DNA of 64,000 nt, taken from the NCBI GenBank assembly GCA_028285525.1, contig JANQOZ010000060.1, positions 1-64,000 of the forward strand. Direction: 5' to 3'. The position numbers were made by a program, and so were the translations under genes. The notes below the pieces were generated by a model, which saw nothing but the letters and a program-made list of their open reading frames with translations, made no database searches and was not told where the DNA came from. This stretch comes from Lysobacterales bacterium. Lineage in GTDB: Bacteria; Pseudomonadota; Gammaproteobacteria; Xanthomonadales; SZUA-38. This document shows, piece after piece, positions 1 through 7,625 of this stretch (position 1 is the first letter of the stretch; the number at the start of each line of letters is the position of its first letter).

Positions 1-456
1 GTAGGGGGCGTCTGGGCCAGGGTCACCGAACGACAGGAGTTCCGGTCGGTCCGGGCTGATAAACCAGATGTCGTAGCCCAGTTCCTTCAGCTCAGCCTCG
101 ATCTTCCGTAAGCCGGAAAACTGCGTCACGCAGTAGGGACACCAGCCGCCGCGGAAAAACGTCACAACCACGGGGCGTTCGAGATGTTTTGGACTGAACG
201 ACAGGCGGCTGCCCGACATTCCTGAAACCTCGAACTCCGGCGCTGGACTGCCGGGAAGCAGCGGCCTGATGCTCATGGGGCCGGTGCCGATTGCGTCGTA
301 GTCCGGCATTTCCATCGCCAGCGCCGGCTGATCGATCAGGCTGCGCGCGCCCAGCGTCCGGGTCTGCGGGTTCTGCGCCAGCGCGCCGTGAGCGGCTCCG
401 AGCAGCAGTAGCGTTAGCGTGAAAAGGCCAATCGTGCGCGTTGTTGAGTGGGTCAC
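1..456 (-). CDS. Exported AhpC/TSA-type peroxiredoxin, 3' end outside window
   Basis: The first 152 codons of a thiol peroxidase/redoxin-fold protein are present; the C-terminus runs off the left edge. A GTG start at 456 follows an AGGGAG Shine-Dalgarno and gives a hydrophobic signal peptide (TIGLFTLTLLLLGAAHGALA), so the protein probably acts in the periplasm. The thioredoxin-fold core shows FFRGGWCPYC, the CxxC-type active site of the AhpC/TSA-like subfamily annotated as peroxiredoxin-like. A linker of about 40 residues separates signal and domain. It would reduce peroxides or act as a periplasmic thiol oxidoreductase. The neighbour at 525-986 is another redox protein on the same strand. 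The family call is firm; the substrate is unknown. Confidence 0.85.
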   Translation of the reverse strand, partial: MTHSTTRTIGLFTLTLLLLGAAHGALAQNPQTRTLGARSLIDQPALAMEMPDYDAIGTGPMSIRPLLPGSPAPEFEVSGMSGSRLSFSPKHLERPVVVTFFRGGWCPYCVTQFSGLRKIEAELKELGYDIWFISPDRPELLSFGDPGPDAPY

Positions 457-524
457 CGGATTCTCCCTTCCTTCTGGTTCAAGGGACCGGAGAAATCGAA
501 TTTGCTTTCGTCAGCCGGCGATTC

Positions 525-986
525 TCAGAAGATACCGGCTTCGATGCCGGCGCTCAGCGTGCAGCCGAGCGTCTCCACCTCGTCGGCAAAACCGGGCTCA
601 AACGGCCCGCGCAGCGTGAGCATCGGCTGAACCATTCGCCAGCGCAGGCCGGTGATGATGGTCTCGAGCTGACGAGCCGTGCCGCGGCCATCCTGGCCGG
701 CGCGGATATAGATGCCTACCGGAAGTCCCTGGGTTTTCTCCAGACAGGGATAGTAGATGCGTTCCAGAAAATCTTTGGTCAGGCCGGCCATCGACCCAAA
801 ATTTTCCGTGGTGCCGATGATCAGGCCGCCGGCAGCAAGCACGTGACTGGCCTCGACGTCACGCGGCGGAAGCTGGCACAGGGCGTCGTGTTGCTCCGTG
901 CCGGCCTGCATGCCGCGCAGCAGCGCTGCGGCCAGCAGCCGTGTGTTATCGCTGGGCGTGTGGCAGACCGCGATGATGGGTTTCAT
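525..986 (-). CDS. Flavodoxin-fold (NADPH-dependent FMN reductase-like) protein
   Basis: A 153-residue cytosolic protein with the flavodoxin fold. The N-terminus MKPIIAVCHTPSDNTRLLAAAL resembles the first strand and phosphate-binding loop of FMN reductases. GTTENFGSMAGLTKDFLERIYYP matches the second FMN-contacting loop of flavodoxin/NAD(P)H-dependent FMN reductase family proteins. It probably binds FMN and moves electrons from NAD(P)H or a partner; the substrate cannot be told. It has the same orientation as the peroxiredoxin 68 bases downstream, so the two may be cotranscribed. The divergent quinoprotein gene begins about 150 bases upstream of its start. Confidence 0.75.
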   Translation of the reverse strand: MKPIIAVCHTPSDNTRLLAAALLRGMQAGTEQHDALCQLPPRDVEASHVLAAGGLIIGTTENFGSMAGLTKDFLERIYYPCLEKTQGLPVGIYIRAGQDGRGTARQLETIITGLRWRMVQPMLTLRGPFEPGFADEVETLGCTLSAGIEAGIF

Positions 987-1139
987 CGACTCGCTGCGCC
1001 TCGCTGGCTTTGGGAAGAAGGCATGCGGGCCAGCATAATCGTTTTGCCCGCCGATGGGTTGGGTCAGGGGCCAACCGCTGATCCCTGCGCACCACCGCTG
1101 GTCACAAAGCAGCAGCCGGCGTCTCTGACTCTACGTAAG

Positions 1140-3092
1140 ATGGCGTCCAATTCATCGGGTATGTCGCCAGTGATCAATACAGCCACCGCAGCACTGCTGC
1201 TGAGCCTCGCCGCACCGGTAGATCAGCCGGCCATGGATCGTTCCTGGCAGCACTACGGCGGCTCCCTCGCCGGCGACCGCTTTTCGCCACACCGGCAGCT
1301 GAACCCCGACAACGTGCAGCACATCCAGCAGGCATGGCAGTTTCGGACCGGCGATGCGGTTGACGGGAGTGAGCACAGCCGGCCGAGCTCGTTCAAAGCG
1401 ACCCCAATTTTGCTCGACGACCTGCTCTACGTGGTGTCCGGCTTCAATCGAGTCTATGCACTGGCTCCCGACACAGGCGAGCTGCGCTGGCGCTTTGATC
1501 CGGAGGTCGACTTTGGGAAGAGCTACTCCGAGCTGTTTACCGCTCGCGGGGTCAGCGCCTGGCGCGGGTCCGGCACCGGGCACTGCGCCTCACGCATCTT
1601 TCTCGGAACCCTCGACGCGCGGCTCATCGCCCTGGACAGCAGGACCGGTCGGCCCTGTGCAGACTTCGGTCGCAAAGGCGAGATTGATCTCAGCCGCGGC
1701 ATCCCGAACTATCGTCGCGGCGAGTATTCTCTGACCTCCCCGGTCACGGTGGTCGGGTCGACGCTTATTGTCGGTTCTTCGATCGGTGACAATGGCGGCG
1801 TGCGCCTGGAGTCCGGCACGATTCGGGCTTTTGACGCCCGCAGCGGCAAGCAGCAATGGTCGTTCGATCCGGTTCCCAAGGATCGGCGCCGGGCCAGCGC
1901 CGCCGGTTGGGATCCCGGGCAGGCGAGCCGAACCGGCGGCGGCAACATGTGGTCGGTGGCATCCGCCAGCGAAGAACTCGGGCTGGTGTTTGTGCCAACG
2001 ACCAGTCCCTCACCAGACTTTTTCGGCGGAGAGCGGGAGGGCCCAAACAGCTTCGCCAATTCGGTAGTTGCACTGGATGTTGCCAGCGGCGCCGTACACT
2101 GGCACTTTCAGACCGTTCATCACGATCTCTGGGATTACGATCTCGCGGCCCAGCCGGCGCTCACCCGGCTCTCGGACGACGGCCCGCTGATGCTGCTGCA
2201 GGCGACCAAGATGGGTCATCTGTTTGTCCTCGATGCCGCGACCGGCGAGCCGCTGTTTCCTGTCAGCGAAGGTAAGGTGCCGAAGTCGGATGTGCCGGGC
2301 GAAGATGCGGCGGGTACCCAGCCTTTTCCGTCGCCGAGCCTGGCGCTGCACCCTGACAGCTTCGAACTCTGGGACCACAGCCCGGCCATGACCCGCTACT
2401 GCTCTAAGCTGCTCGAGGGCCGCCGCTGGGAGGGCCTGTTCACTCCACCGAGCCTGGAGGGCAGCGTGCTCTATCCGGGCAACGGCGGTGGCACCAACTG
2501 GGGCTCGGTAAGCGTGGACGCAGCCCGCGGCATCGCCGTACTGGGTCTCAATCGACTCCCCACGGTGGTCGAACTGATTCCGCGGAAAGACTTCAAAAAG
2601 CGCCGCCGACAGGAGGCGGGTGGGCCGCAGGGTGTTCAGTTTACGAGCCAGTCCGGCACGCCCTACGGCATGGCCCGATACGACGTCTACCACCCCGAAC
2701 TGGTTCTGCCCTGTCACCGGGGTCCCTGGGGCACCTGGGTGGCCGTCGACCTGAAGCATGGCCGTGTCCTCTGGGAGACGCCGTCCGGGCCTTTCCCCAA
2801 CGCAAAGGATCACCCCGAGGCCAGCAACTGGGGTTCGCTGGTGTCGGGCGGGCCGGTGATGACCGCCGGAGGGCTGACGTTTGCCCCGTCGCGCTGGGAT
2901 CGGACCCTCATGGTGATGGCCAGCGACAGCGGTCAGGTACTGGCGCGGATCGCGCTGCCGGCAGAGCCCCAGGCGACGCCGATGAGCTATCAATTTGAGG
3001 GGCGCCAGTATGTGGTCCTGACAGCGGGCGGCAGTCAGCCGGAGGGCAGTATGCCCGGCGATTTTGTCCTCGCATTCGCTTTGCCCGACTAG
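1140..3092 (+). CDS. Exported PQQ-dependent (quinoprotein) dehydrogenase, glucose dehydrogenase type
   Basis: About 650 residues forming the eight-bladed beta-propeller of PQQ dehydrogenases. The N-terminus (WQHYGGSLAGDRFSPHRQL) is the classic 'W..YGG...G.RYSPL.QI' opening. Blade motifs include GNMWSVASASEELGLVFVP and VHHDLWDYDL, typical of the glucose/quinate dehydrogenase branch, and LMLLQATKMGHLFVLDAATG. A short signal-like segment (INTATAALLLSLAAPV) precedes the propeller, which implies periplasmic action. The five-helix membrane anchor of classical membrane glucose dehydrogenase is absent, and no cytochrome c CxxCH is seen at the end. Start choice is uncertain: 1140 and 1161 both fit and neither has a good Shine-Dalgarno. 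No PQQ biosynthesis genes lie nearby. The sugar or alcohol substrate is not predictable. Confidence 0.85.
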   Translation: MASNSSGMSPVINTATAALLLSLAAPVDQPAMDRSWQHYGGSLAGDRFSPHRQLNPDNVQHIQQAWQFRTGDAVDGSEHSRPSSFKATPILLDDLLYVVSGFNRVYALAPDTGELRWRFDPEVDFGKSYSELFTARGVSAWRGSGTGHCASRIFLGTLDARLIALDSRTGRPCADFGRKGEIDLSRGIPNYRRGEYSLTSPVTVVGSTLIVGSSIGDNGGVRLESGTIRAFDARSGKQQWSFDPVPKDRRRASAAGWDPGQASRTGGGNMWSVASASEELGLVFVPTTSPSPDFFGGEREGPNSFANSVVALDVASGAVHWHFQTVHHDLWDYDLAAQPALTRLSDDGPLMLLQATKMGHLFVLDAATGEPLFPVSEGKVPKSDVPGEDAAGTQPFPSPSLALHPDSFELWDHSPAMTRYCSKLLEGRRWEGLFTPPSLEGSVLYPGNGGGTNWGSVSVDAARGIAVLGLNRLPTVVELIPRKDFKKRRRQEAGGPQGVQFTSQSGTPYGMARYDVYHPELVLPCHRGPWGTWVAVDLKHGRVLWETPSGPFPNAKDHPEASNWGSLVSGGPVMTAGGLTFAPSRWDRTLMVMASDSGQVLARIALPAEPQATPMSYQFEGRQYVVLTAGGSQPEGSMPGDFVLAFALPD

Positions 3093-3186
3093 GGTGAGGT
3101 CCCGGCGCGTCGTGCCGGTGCTGTAGCCGTCAGGGCTTTGCGCTAGAGTTCCCAGGCTGATTGGCGCTAAGGGTCTCTACCGAGCC

Positions 3187-3960
3187 GTGAATGACAGATC
3201 GACTTATCGGGTTTACTGGATGCCGGGCTGCTCCAGCTGTTTGCGGACCAAAGAGTTCTTGATTGAGCACGGCATCGCGTTCGAGTCGATCAACGTGAAG
3301 GAGGTACCGGGAGCGCTGACCGAGCTGGCTGACCTGGGCTTTCGATCCGTGCCGGTGGTAGCCAGGGGGCGGCAGGGGACCTACTGTCAGGATCTTCGGG
3401 ACGTCGCGGACTTTGTCGGCGTTTCCATCACCGAACCGGCGCTGTCTCCGGCGCAATACGTGCACAAATGTCACCTGGTGATCGACGCGGCCTGTCGGTA
3501 TGCACGCCAACTTTCGCGGGATCAGCTCCGGGGCAGCTTCCCGGGCCGGGACCGTCCGTACAGCGACCTGGTCTATCACGTCTTTATGGTTATCCGGGCG
3601 TTCCTCGCGTCTGCGAACGGTGGACGGTTGGATTACGAGTGGTTCGAGCGGCCGACACCAGACGGCGTGGAAACCGGTGAGCAGCTTGCGGAGCTGGGTC
3701 GGGAGGTCGGCGAGGCGCTCGCCGGCTGGTGGCAGTCGGCCGGGGGCAACTTGCCCGACCGTCTCGACACCTATTACGGCCGGCGTCGATCGCTGGACGT
3801 CCTGGAACGCACGACGTGGCACGCGGCGCATCACTGTCGCCAGCTGGAGGCGCTCGTAAAGCAGTTTGGTTACGCCCCTGACGGACCGCTGGGGGACGCG
3901 GAGCTCGCAGGACTGCCGCTGCCCCAGGAGGTTTACGACAACGAAGTGTCTATGCGCTGA
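3187..3960 (+). CDS. Glutaredoxin-DinB domain fusion protein
   Basis: 257 residues with two recognisable parts. Residues about 6-80 are glutaredoxin-like: WMPGCSSCLRTKEFL carries the CxxC-type site (here CSSC), followed by a cis-proline-like FRSVPVVA. Residues about 90-245 resemble the DinB/DUF664 four-helix fold, with candidate metal-binding histidines in HLVIDA, YHVFMVIRAFL and WHAAHHCRQLEALVKQFG. DinB-superfamily proteins include bacillithiol- and mycothiol-dependent transferases, so a thiol-related role is natural but unproven. GTG at 3187 is the first usable start of the frame; an AAGGG lies upstream at a long spacing. It converges with the amidohydrolase, and only 7 bases separate its stop from that gene's original stop. 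Confidence 0.75.
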   Translation: MNDRSTYRVYWMPGCSSCLRTKEFLIEHGIAFESINVKEVPGALTELADLGFRSVPVVARGRQGTYCQDLRDVADFVGVSITEPALSPAQYVHKCHLVIDAACRYARQLSRDQLRGSFPGRDRPYSDLVYHVFMVIRAFLASANGGRLDYEWFERPTPDGVETGEQLAELGREVGEALAGWWQSAGGNLPDRLDTYYGRRRSLDVLERTTWHAAHHCRQLEALVKQFGYAPDGPLGDAELAGLPLPQEVYDNEVSMR

Positions 3961-3967
3961 CGCTGCG

Positions 3968-4153
3968 TCATCGAAGGGCGCTGTTGGCGGTGGCTTCGCG
4001 TCGTGCTTTAAGCAGGTCACCGAGCTGGGCCCGGTCATACCAGTGGCCGTTCACCATGACGCCGACCGGGCGGCGCAGCACCGACAGATCCTGCAGCGGG
4101 TCACCGTCGAGCAGCACAAGGTCAGCCCTCGCTCCCGGCGCTACAACGCCCTA
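3968..4153 (-). pseudogene. C-terminal segment of the amidohydrolase, cut off by the TAG
   Basis: Reading on in frame past the TAG at 4151-4153 gives 60 residues with the typical amidohydrolase ending: [20 protein letters not shown] then [18 protein letters not shown], up to TGA at 3968-3970. No frameshift is needed, so a single nonsense substitution, sequencing error or stop readthrough explains the break. The restored protein would have about 465 residues, a usual family length. The preserved coding quality of this segment suggests the event is recent or that the stop is suppressed. Confidence 0.75.
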
Positions 4154-5365
4154 TTCACCTTCCTCCTCCAAGAAGCGCGCCGCCTCACGGGTGGCGATTT
4201 CAAGCACGTGCCGGCGGCTGATCCCGGCCGCGACAAAAGCCGCCAGCTCGTCGTGAATAGCGTAGCCGGGTATGACAAACGGATTGGGCGAATCGGTTCC
4301 GATCAGCAGCGGCGCACCGGCTTCGTGCAGCAGGCCGATCAGTCGACGCTGATTGCGGGCCGCGCTTCGCATTTCGGCGTTAAGTGGCGTCATGCGATCC
4401 AGGGACTGGCGCCACCAGCGCTCGAGTCCCGGATCGAGCAGGTCGATTTCCGGGCGGGCGAACCAGGCCTGCGGGTCAGCGGCATGCCGATAGCGGTCCG
4501 CGATGACCGTGTAGGTGGGTGAATGCCACACGCCCGAAGCCGCGGATCGTTCGGCAAACGCCCGCATCAGCGCAGGATCAGCGCCCGCCCAGCGTGCCGC
4601 CTTGCCGGGCATTTCCTGGCCCTCAGCCAGCGGATAGATCGCCTGACTCACATCGTTGAAATGCTCGAGGCTGTCGACCCCAAGCGCGAGAACTTCGTCT
4701 ACCGTCATGGACCGCGGCGTGTGGGTCCATACCTGCAGTCCACGCTTCCTGGCGGCCTGAACCGCAGCACGATAGATCTCCGGCGTCAGTCCTTCATACA
4801 GCTTCACCGCCCGATAGCCGGTCGTTCGCTGTGCCTCGATTGCACCGATTGCCTGCTCCGGGCTGTCGATCATCAGCGACCGGTTGCCCCACACCGGGTT
4901 CGGGCCGTCCATCAGCGGTCCGCAGGTGTAGATGTTGGGCCCGGCGGCAACTCCCGCCGCGGCCCGCGTTCCCAGCGCCAGAATCCGCGCGGACCCCCAG
5001 AGATTACGCACGGTGGTGATGCTGTTGGCCAGATAGAGCGCCCCCTCGCCCTCGGAGCCATAGTGCACGTGCATGTCTGCCAGACCGGGCATCAGGGTCA
5101 AGCCCTCGCCGTCGATGACGCGAGCATTGCCCGTTGCCGGCAGGTCGCTGTCGATGGCGTCGATCCGACCGCCCCGTACGCGCAGGTCTGCGCGCGTCAG
5201 CTCACCGGCATCGGTCATCGTGATGACGCGTACCTGCTTGAAGAGCGTGTCTTGCGCCAGGCACACGCTCATGCCGCAGCTCAGCAGAACAAAAAGCAGC
5301 AGAGTCAGCGGGCAGCCGGTGGGGCGGGCTGGGCTCGCTTTGAGCGCCGGACCCGGAGTCGTCAT
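4151..5365 (-). CDS. Exported amidohydrolase, ended early by an in-frame TAG
   Basis: A metal-dependent amidohydrolase (imidazolonepropionase/prolidase-like branch) with a signal peptide (CPLTLLLFVLLSCGMSVCLA). The TIM-barrel signatures are present: MHVHYG (HxH), AVKLYEG (bridging-lysine region), WTHTP, EHFND and GTDSPNP (metal aspartate). The frame stops at a TAG (4151-4153) just after ATREAARFLEEEGE, where family members run on into a conserved C-terminal beta-sandwich. That missing segment is still encoded downstream in the same frame (next entry). ATG at 5365 is preferred because it lies 13 bases past the upstream gene's stop; an ATG at 5404 would overlap it. The catalytic residues precede the stop, but the sandwich domain usually needs both ends of the chain. 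Confidence 0.8.
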   Translation of the reverse strand: MTTPGPALKASPARPTGCPLTLLLFVLLSCGMSVCLAQDTLFKQVRVITMTDAGELTRADLRVRGGRIDAIDSDLPATGNARVIDGEGLTLMPGLADMHVHYGSEGEGALYLANSITTVRNLWGSARILALGTRAAAGVAAGPNIYTCGPLMDGPNPVWGNRSLMIDSPEQAIGAIEAQRTTGYRAVKLYEGLTPEIYRAAVQAARKRGLQVWTHTPRSMTVDEVLALGVDSLEHFNDVSQAIYPLAEGQEMPGKAARWAGADPALMRAFAERSAASGVWHSPTYTVIADRYRHAADPQAWFARPEIDLLDPGLERWWRQSLDRMTPLNAEMRSAARNQRRLIGLLHEAGAPLLIGTDSPNPFVIPGYAIHDELAAFVAAGISRRHVLEIATREAARFLEEEGE

Positions 5366-5378
5366 CGGATTTGTCAGT

Positions 5379-7526
5379 CTACGGTTCCAGTCCAAAGGGA
5401 TCATAGCCGTGGATATCGCGCTTTTTCGGCGATCCGCAGATTGCGTTTGCTGCCAGGCGGCCGCCCATGACCGTGCCCTCCACGCTCCCGACGTTCAGAC
5501 CGGTATAGATCCAATCCCCGGCGACGGTCAGGTTGTCATAGCCCGTCGCGTCAGCCCTGAGCCGATAACGGGCGCTGCCTGGGGGACTGGTGACATAGCG
5601 TTCCGTCGGGTCGATGTTCGCGCGCCAGAACTGGGTCTCAAAGCGCCCGGCTCCCCGTGGAGCGGCGCTCGGGTCGGTCGCGTGCAGCAGGCTGAAATCC
5701 AGGCCTATCGGATCGGCCGCGCCCTGCACGGCGTTGACCGTGGCCTTCGCGAGCAGCGGGCCGGTGGCGGCCCCAAGGTATTGAATACACTGGTAGCGAA
5801 CCCGATCGCGCTGCGTGTCGGGATAGTGATGCTCGCTGAAAGCCGGTATGCCGTCATCGGGCATGGTGCCGCAGATATACAGCAGCCCTTGCGGCGCCGA
5901 GTCAGCAGGCCAGTCCTCGACCTTGAGCAGATGGCTGAAGTCAACCTGGCCCCCAAGAGGATTGACGTACGTTCCGGCGATCCAGACGTTGTTGCCCGGC
6001 AGTGACGGCAGACCGAGGTCGGGCAGCGGGCTGTCGAACCAAAGCTGCATCGCCTGCGTTTGAACGGTTGGCACCTCATCCACCATGGCCTGCCAGCGTG
6101 TCCGTCCGCCCGGGTCCGCGCATTCTGGGAGGTTGCCTGTATCCTCGAGCAGCTCCTGACAGAGGTAGGGCAGGGCACCGATCGAGATCGCCAGCACGAC
6201 CTGGTCGAAGTCTTCGCCGCTTTTCAGCGTTTTCCGTGCCGGGCACTCCCAGCGAGTCCAGTAGGATTCCAGGTCATAGCCGCCCCCCGGCAGCTCGCTG
6301 CCATCGGCGAGAGCTTGGCCTTCCTTGAGCTGCTCAAAGTTTGGGCGGTTGGGCCAGCACATCAGTCCCTTCACGGGGCCGATCAGCGGGTCGTATTCGT
6401 CTGCCAACACGTGGGCCTGGATACCCAGATCGATCTCAGCCACCGACTTTTTGTCCGGCGACAGCCTCAGCGCTTCAACCTTGTGAAAAAACTTGAACTT
6501 AACGCCCCGGGACCGTAGCGCCCAGTAGAGCGGCGCGATGACCGTCTCGCCGGTACCCGCGGCGAACAGCATCCCAAAAGCACCGAGATAGGCAAATTGT
6601 CGAAGATTCCAGTCGAGATACGAAGCTGCGCTCATCTGCGGGGCAATCGACGTATCCCCCTGCGGAAACTGATAGGACAGGGCAATGGTGTTGAGGGTCA
6701 GCGGGCTGCTCAGCGTGATCGGATGGGCGCCATGACGGCTCAGCCAGTCGGCGAAGTTCTCGTCATCGATTGCGTCGAAGCCGCGTTCGGGAATGCGATC
6801 CTGAAAGAGCCCGCTGAGCGTGGCAAGGCCGAGATCCAGAATCACAAACAGGTGACGAAGATCGCTGTGTTCCTCAAGCAGGTCGCCAGCGCTCAGCAGT
6901 TTCGCTAGCGGCCGCCAACATGTCTCCAGGAGCCCGATCAGCCACTTGGCCAGCTTTGGGTGTGAGGCAACGTCGGCATGGTGCTCCAGTTCCTGCACCA
7001 GCCTGGCCAGCAGGGTGGCGTGATCGCCGTGAGCGCCGCCTTCAGCGGACTCCTTCATCTTTGCCGCCAGCACCCCCAGAAACTTCAGCATCGCCTCGAG
7101 TCGATGCTCGAACCTGGCCAGATCTCCCGCCTGGGAGTAGCGGTAGCTGTTGATCGGCAATTCCAGCGACCAGTGTTCCCAGCCGGCGCGATTGAAATCC
7201 CACATCGCTACGGCGTTCTGCAGATCGAACGCATCGTCCAGGCTTGTGAGAAAGCCGGGGTTGTCGGGGAGCGCCGCCAGCTCCTCAAACACCTCATTCA
7301 GCATCTCCAGCGCGTTGTAGTAGCTGCCGAGGAAGCCATGGATGCCGTGTTCCTCGAGACGGTATCCGTTGGCCGGATCACGCCCTGTGGCGCACTTGCC
7401 GCCAAGCCGCCAGCCCAGTTGATAGACGGTGACGTCATAATTGCCGGTTTTCTGCAGCTCCCAGGCTGCGGTCAGCCCACCGATGCCGCCGCCTAAGACG
7501 GCGACCCGCTGTTTGCCTGAACGCAT
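5379..7526 (-). CDS. FAD-dependent oxidoreductase, amine oxidase/phytoene desaturase superfamily
   Basis: 715 residues. The N-terminus VAVLGGGIGGLTAAWEL is a GxGxxG dinucleotide-binding fold, followed by a second conserved stretch, GWRLGGKCATGRD, typical of flavin amine oxidases and carotenoid desaturases. The C-terminus DNLTVAGDWIYTGLNVGSVEG is the second FAD-contact motif of the desaturase family. The protein is longer than most members (about 450-500), with an insertion of roughly 150 residues after the first motif. No signal peptide is seen. Squalene synthase is encoded 34 kb away, but nothing here ties this enzyme to squalene or carotenoids. A GGGGAG lies just before the ATG. The amidohydrolase follows 13 bases later and may be cotranscribed. 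Confidence 0.8.
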   Translation of the reverse strand: MRSGKQRVAVLGGGIGGLTAAWELQKTGNYDVTVYQLGWRLGGKCATGRDPANGYRLEEHGIHGFLGSYYNALEMLNEVFEELAALPDNPGFLTSLDDAFDLQNAVAMWDFNRAGWEHWSLELPINSYRYSQAGDLARFEHRLEAMLKFLGVLAAKMKESAEGGAHGDHATLLARLVQELEHHADVASHPKLAKWLIGLLETCWRPLAKLLSAGDLLEEHSDLRHLFVILDLGLATLSGLFQDRIPERGFDAIDDENFADWLSRHGAHPITLSSPLTLNTIALSYQFPQGDTSIAPQMSAASYLDWNLRQFAYLGAFGMLFAAGTGETVIAPLYWALRSRGVKFKFFHKVEALRLSPDKKSVAEIDLGIQAHVLADEYDPLIGPVKGLMCWPNRPNFEQLKEGQALADGSELPGGGYDLESYWTRWECPARKTLKSGEDFDQVVLAISIGALPYLCQELLEDTGNLPECADPGGRTRWQAMVDEVPTVQTQAMQLWFDSPLPDLGLPSLPGNNVWIAGTYVNPLGGQVDFSHLLKVEDWPADSAPQGLLYICGTMPDDGIPAFSEHHYPDTQRDRVRYQCIQYLGAATGPLLAKATVNAVQGAADPIGLDFSLLHATDPSAAPRGAGRFETQFWRANIDPTERYVTSPPGSARYRLRADATGYDNLTVAGDWIYTGLNVGSVEGTVMGGRLAANAICGSPKKRDIHGYDPFGLEP

Positions 7527-7625
7527 GTTCTCCCCTTTTTTGTCTGAAGAAATTGCCTGAGCTCACGCAACAGAGTAAACCAGGCCTGCTGCCCGTGGTA
7601 ACCTCTTTTTCGGATAACTTGTCGG

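Noticed and set aside
4523-5470. 315-codon plus-strand frame opposite the amidohydrolase
   Set aside because: Arg/His/Gln-rich, no motif, and opposite a gene with intact metal-site motifs.
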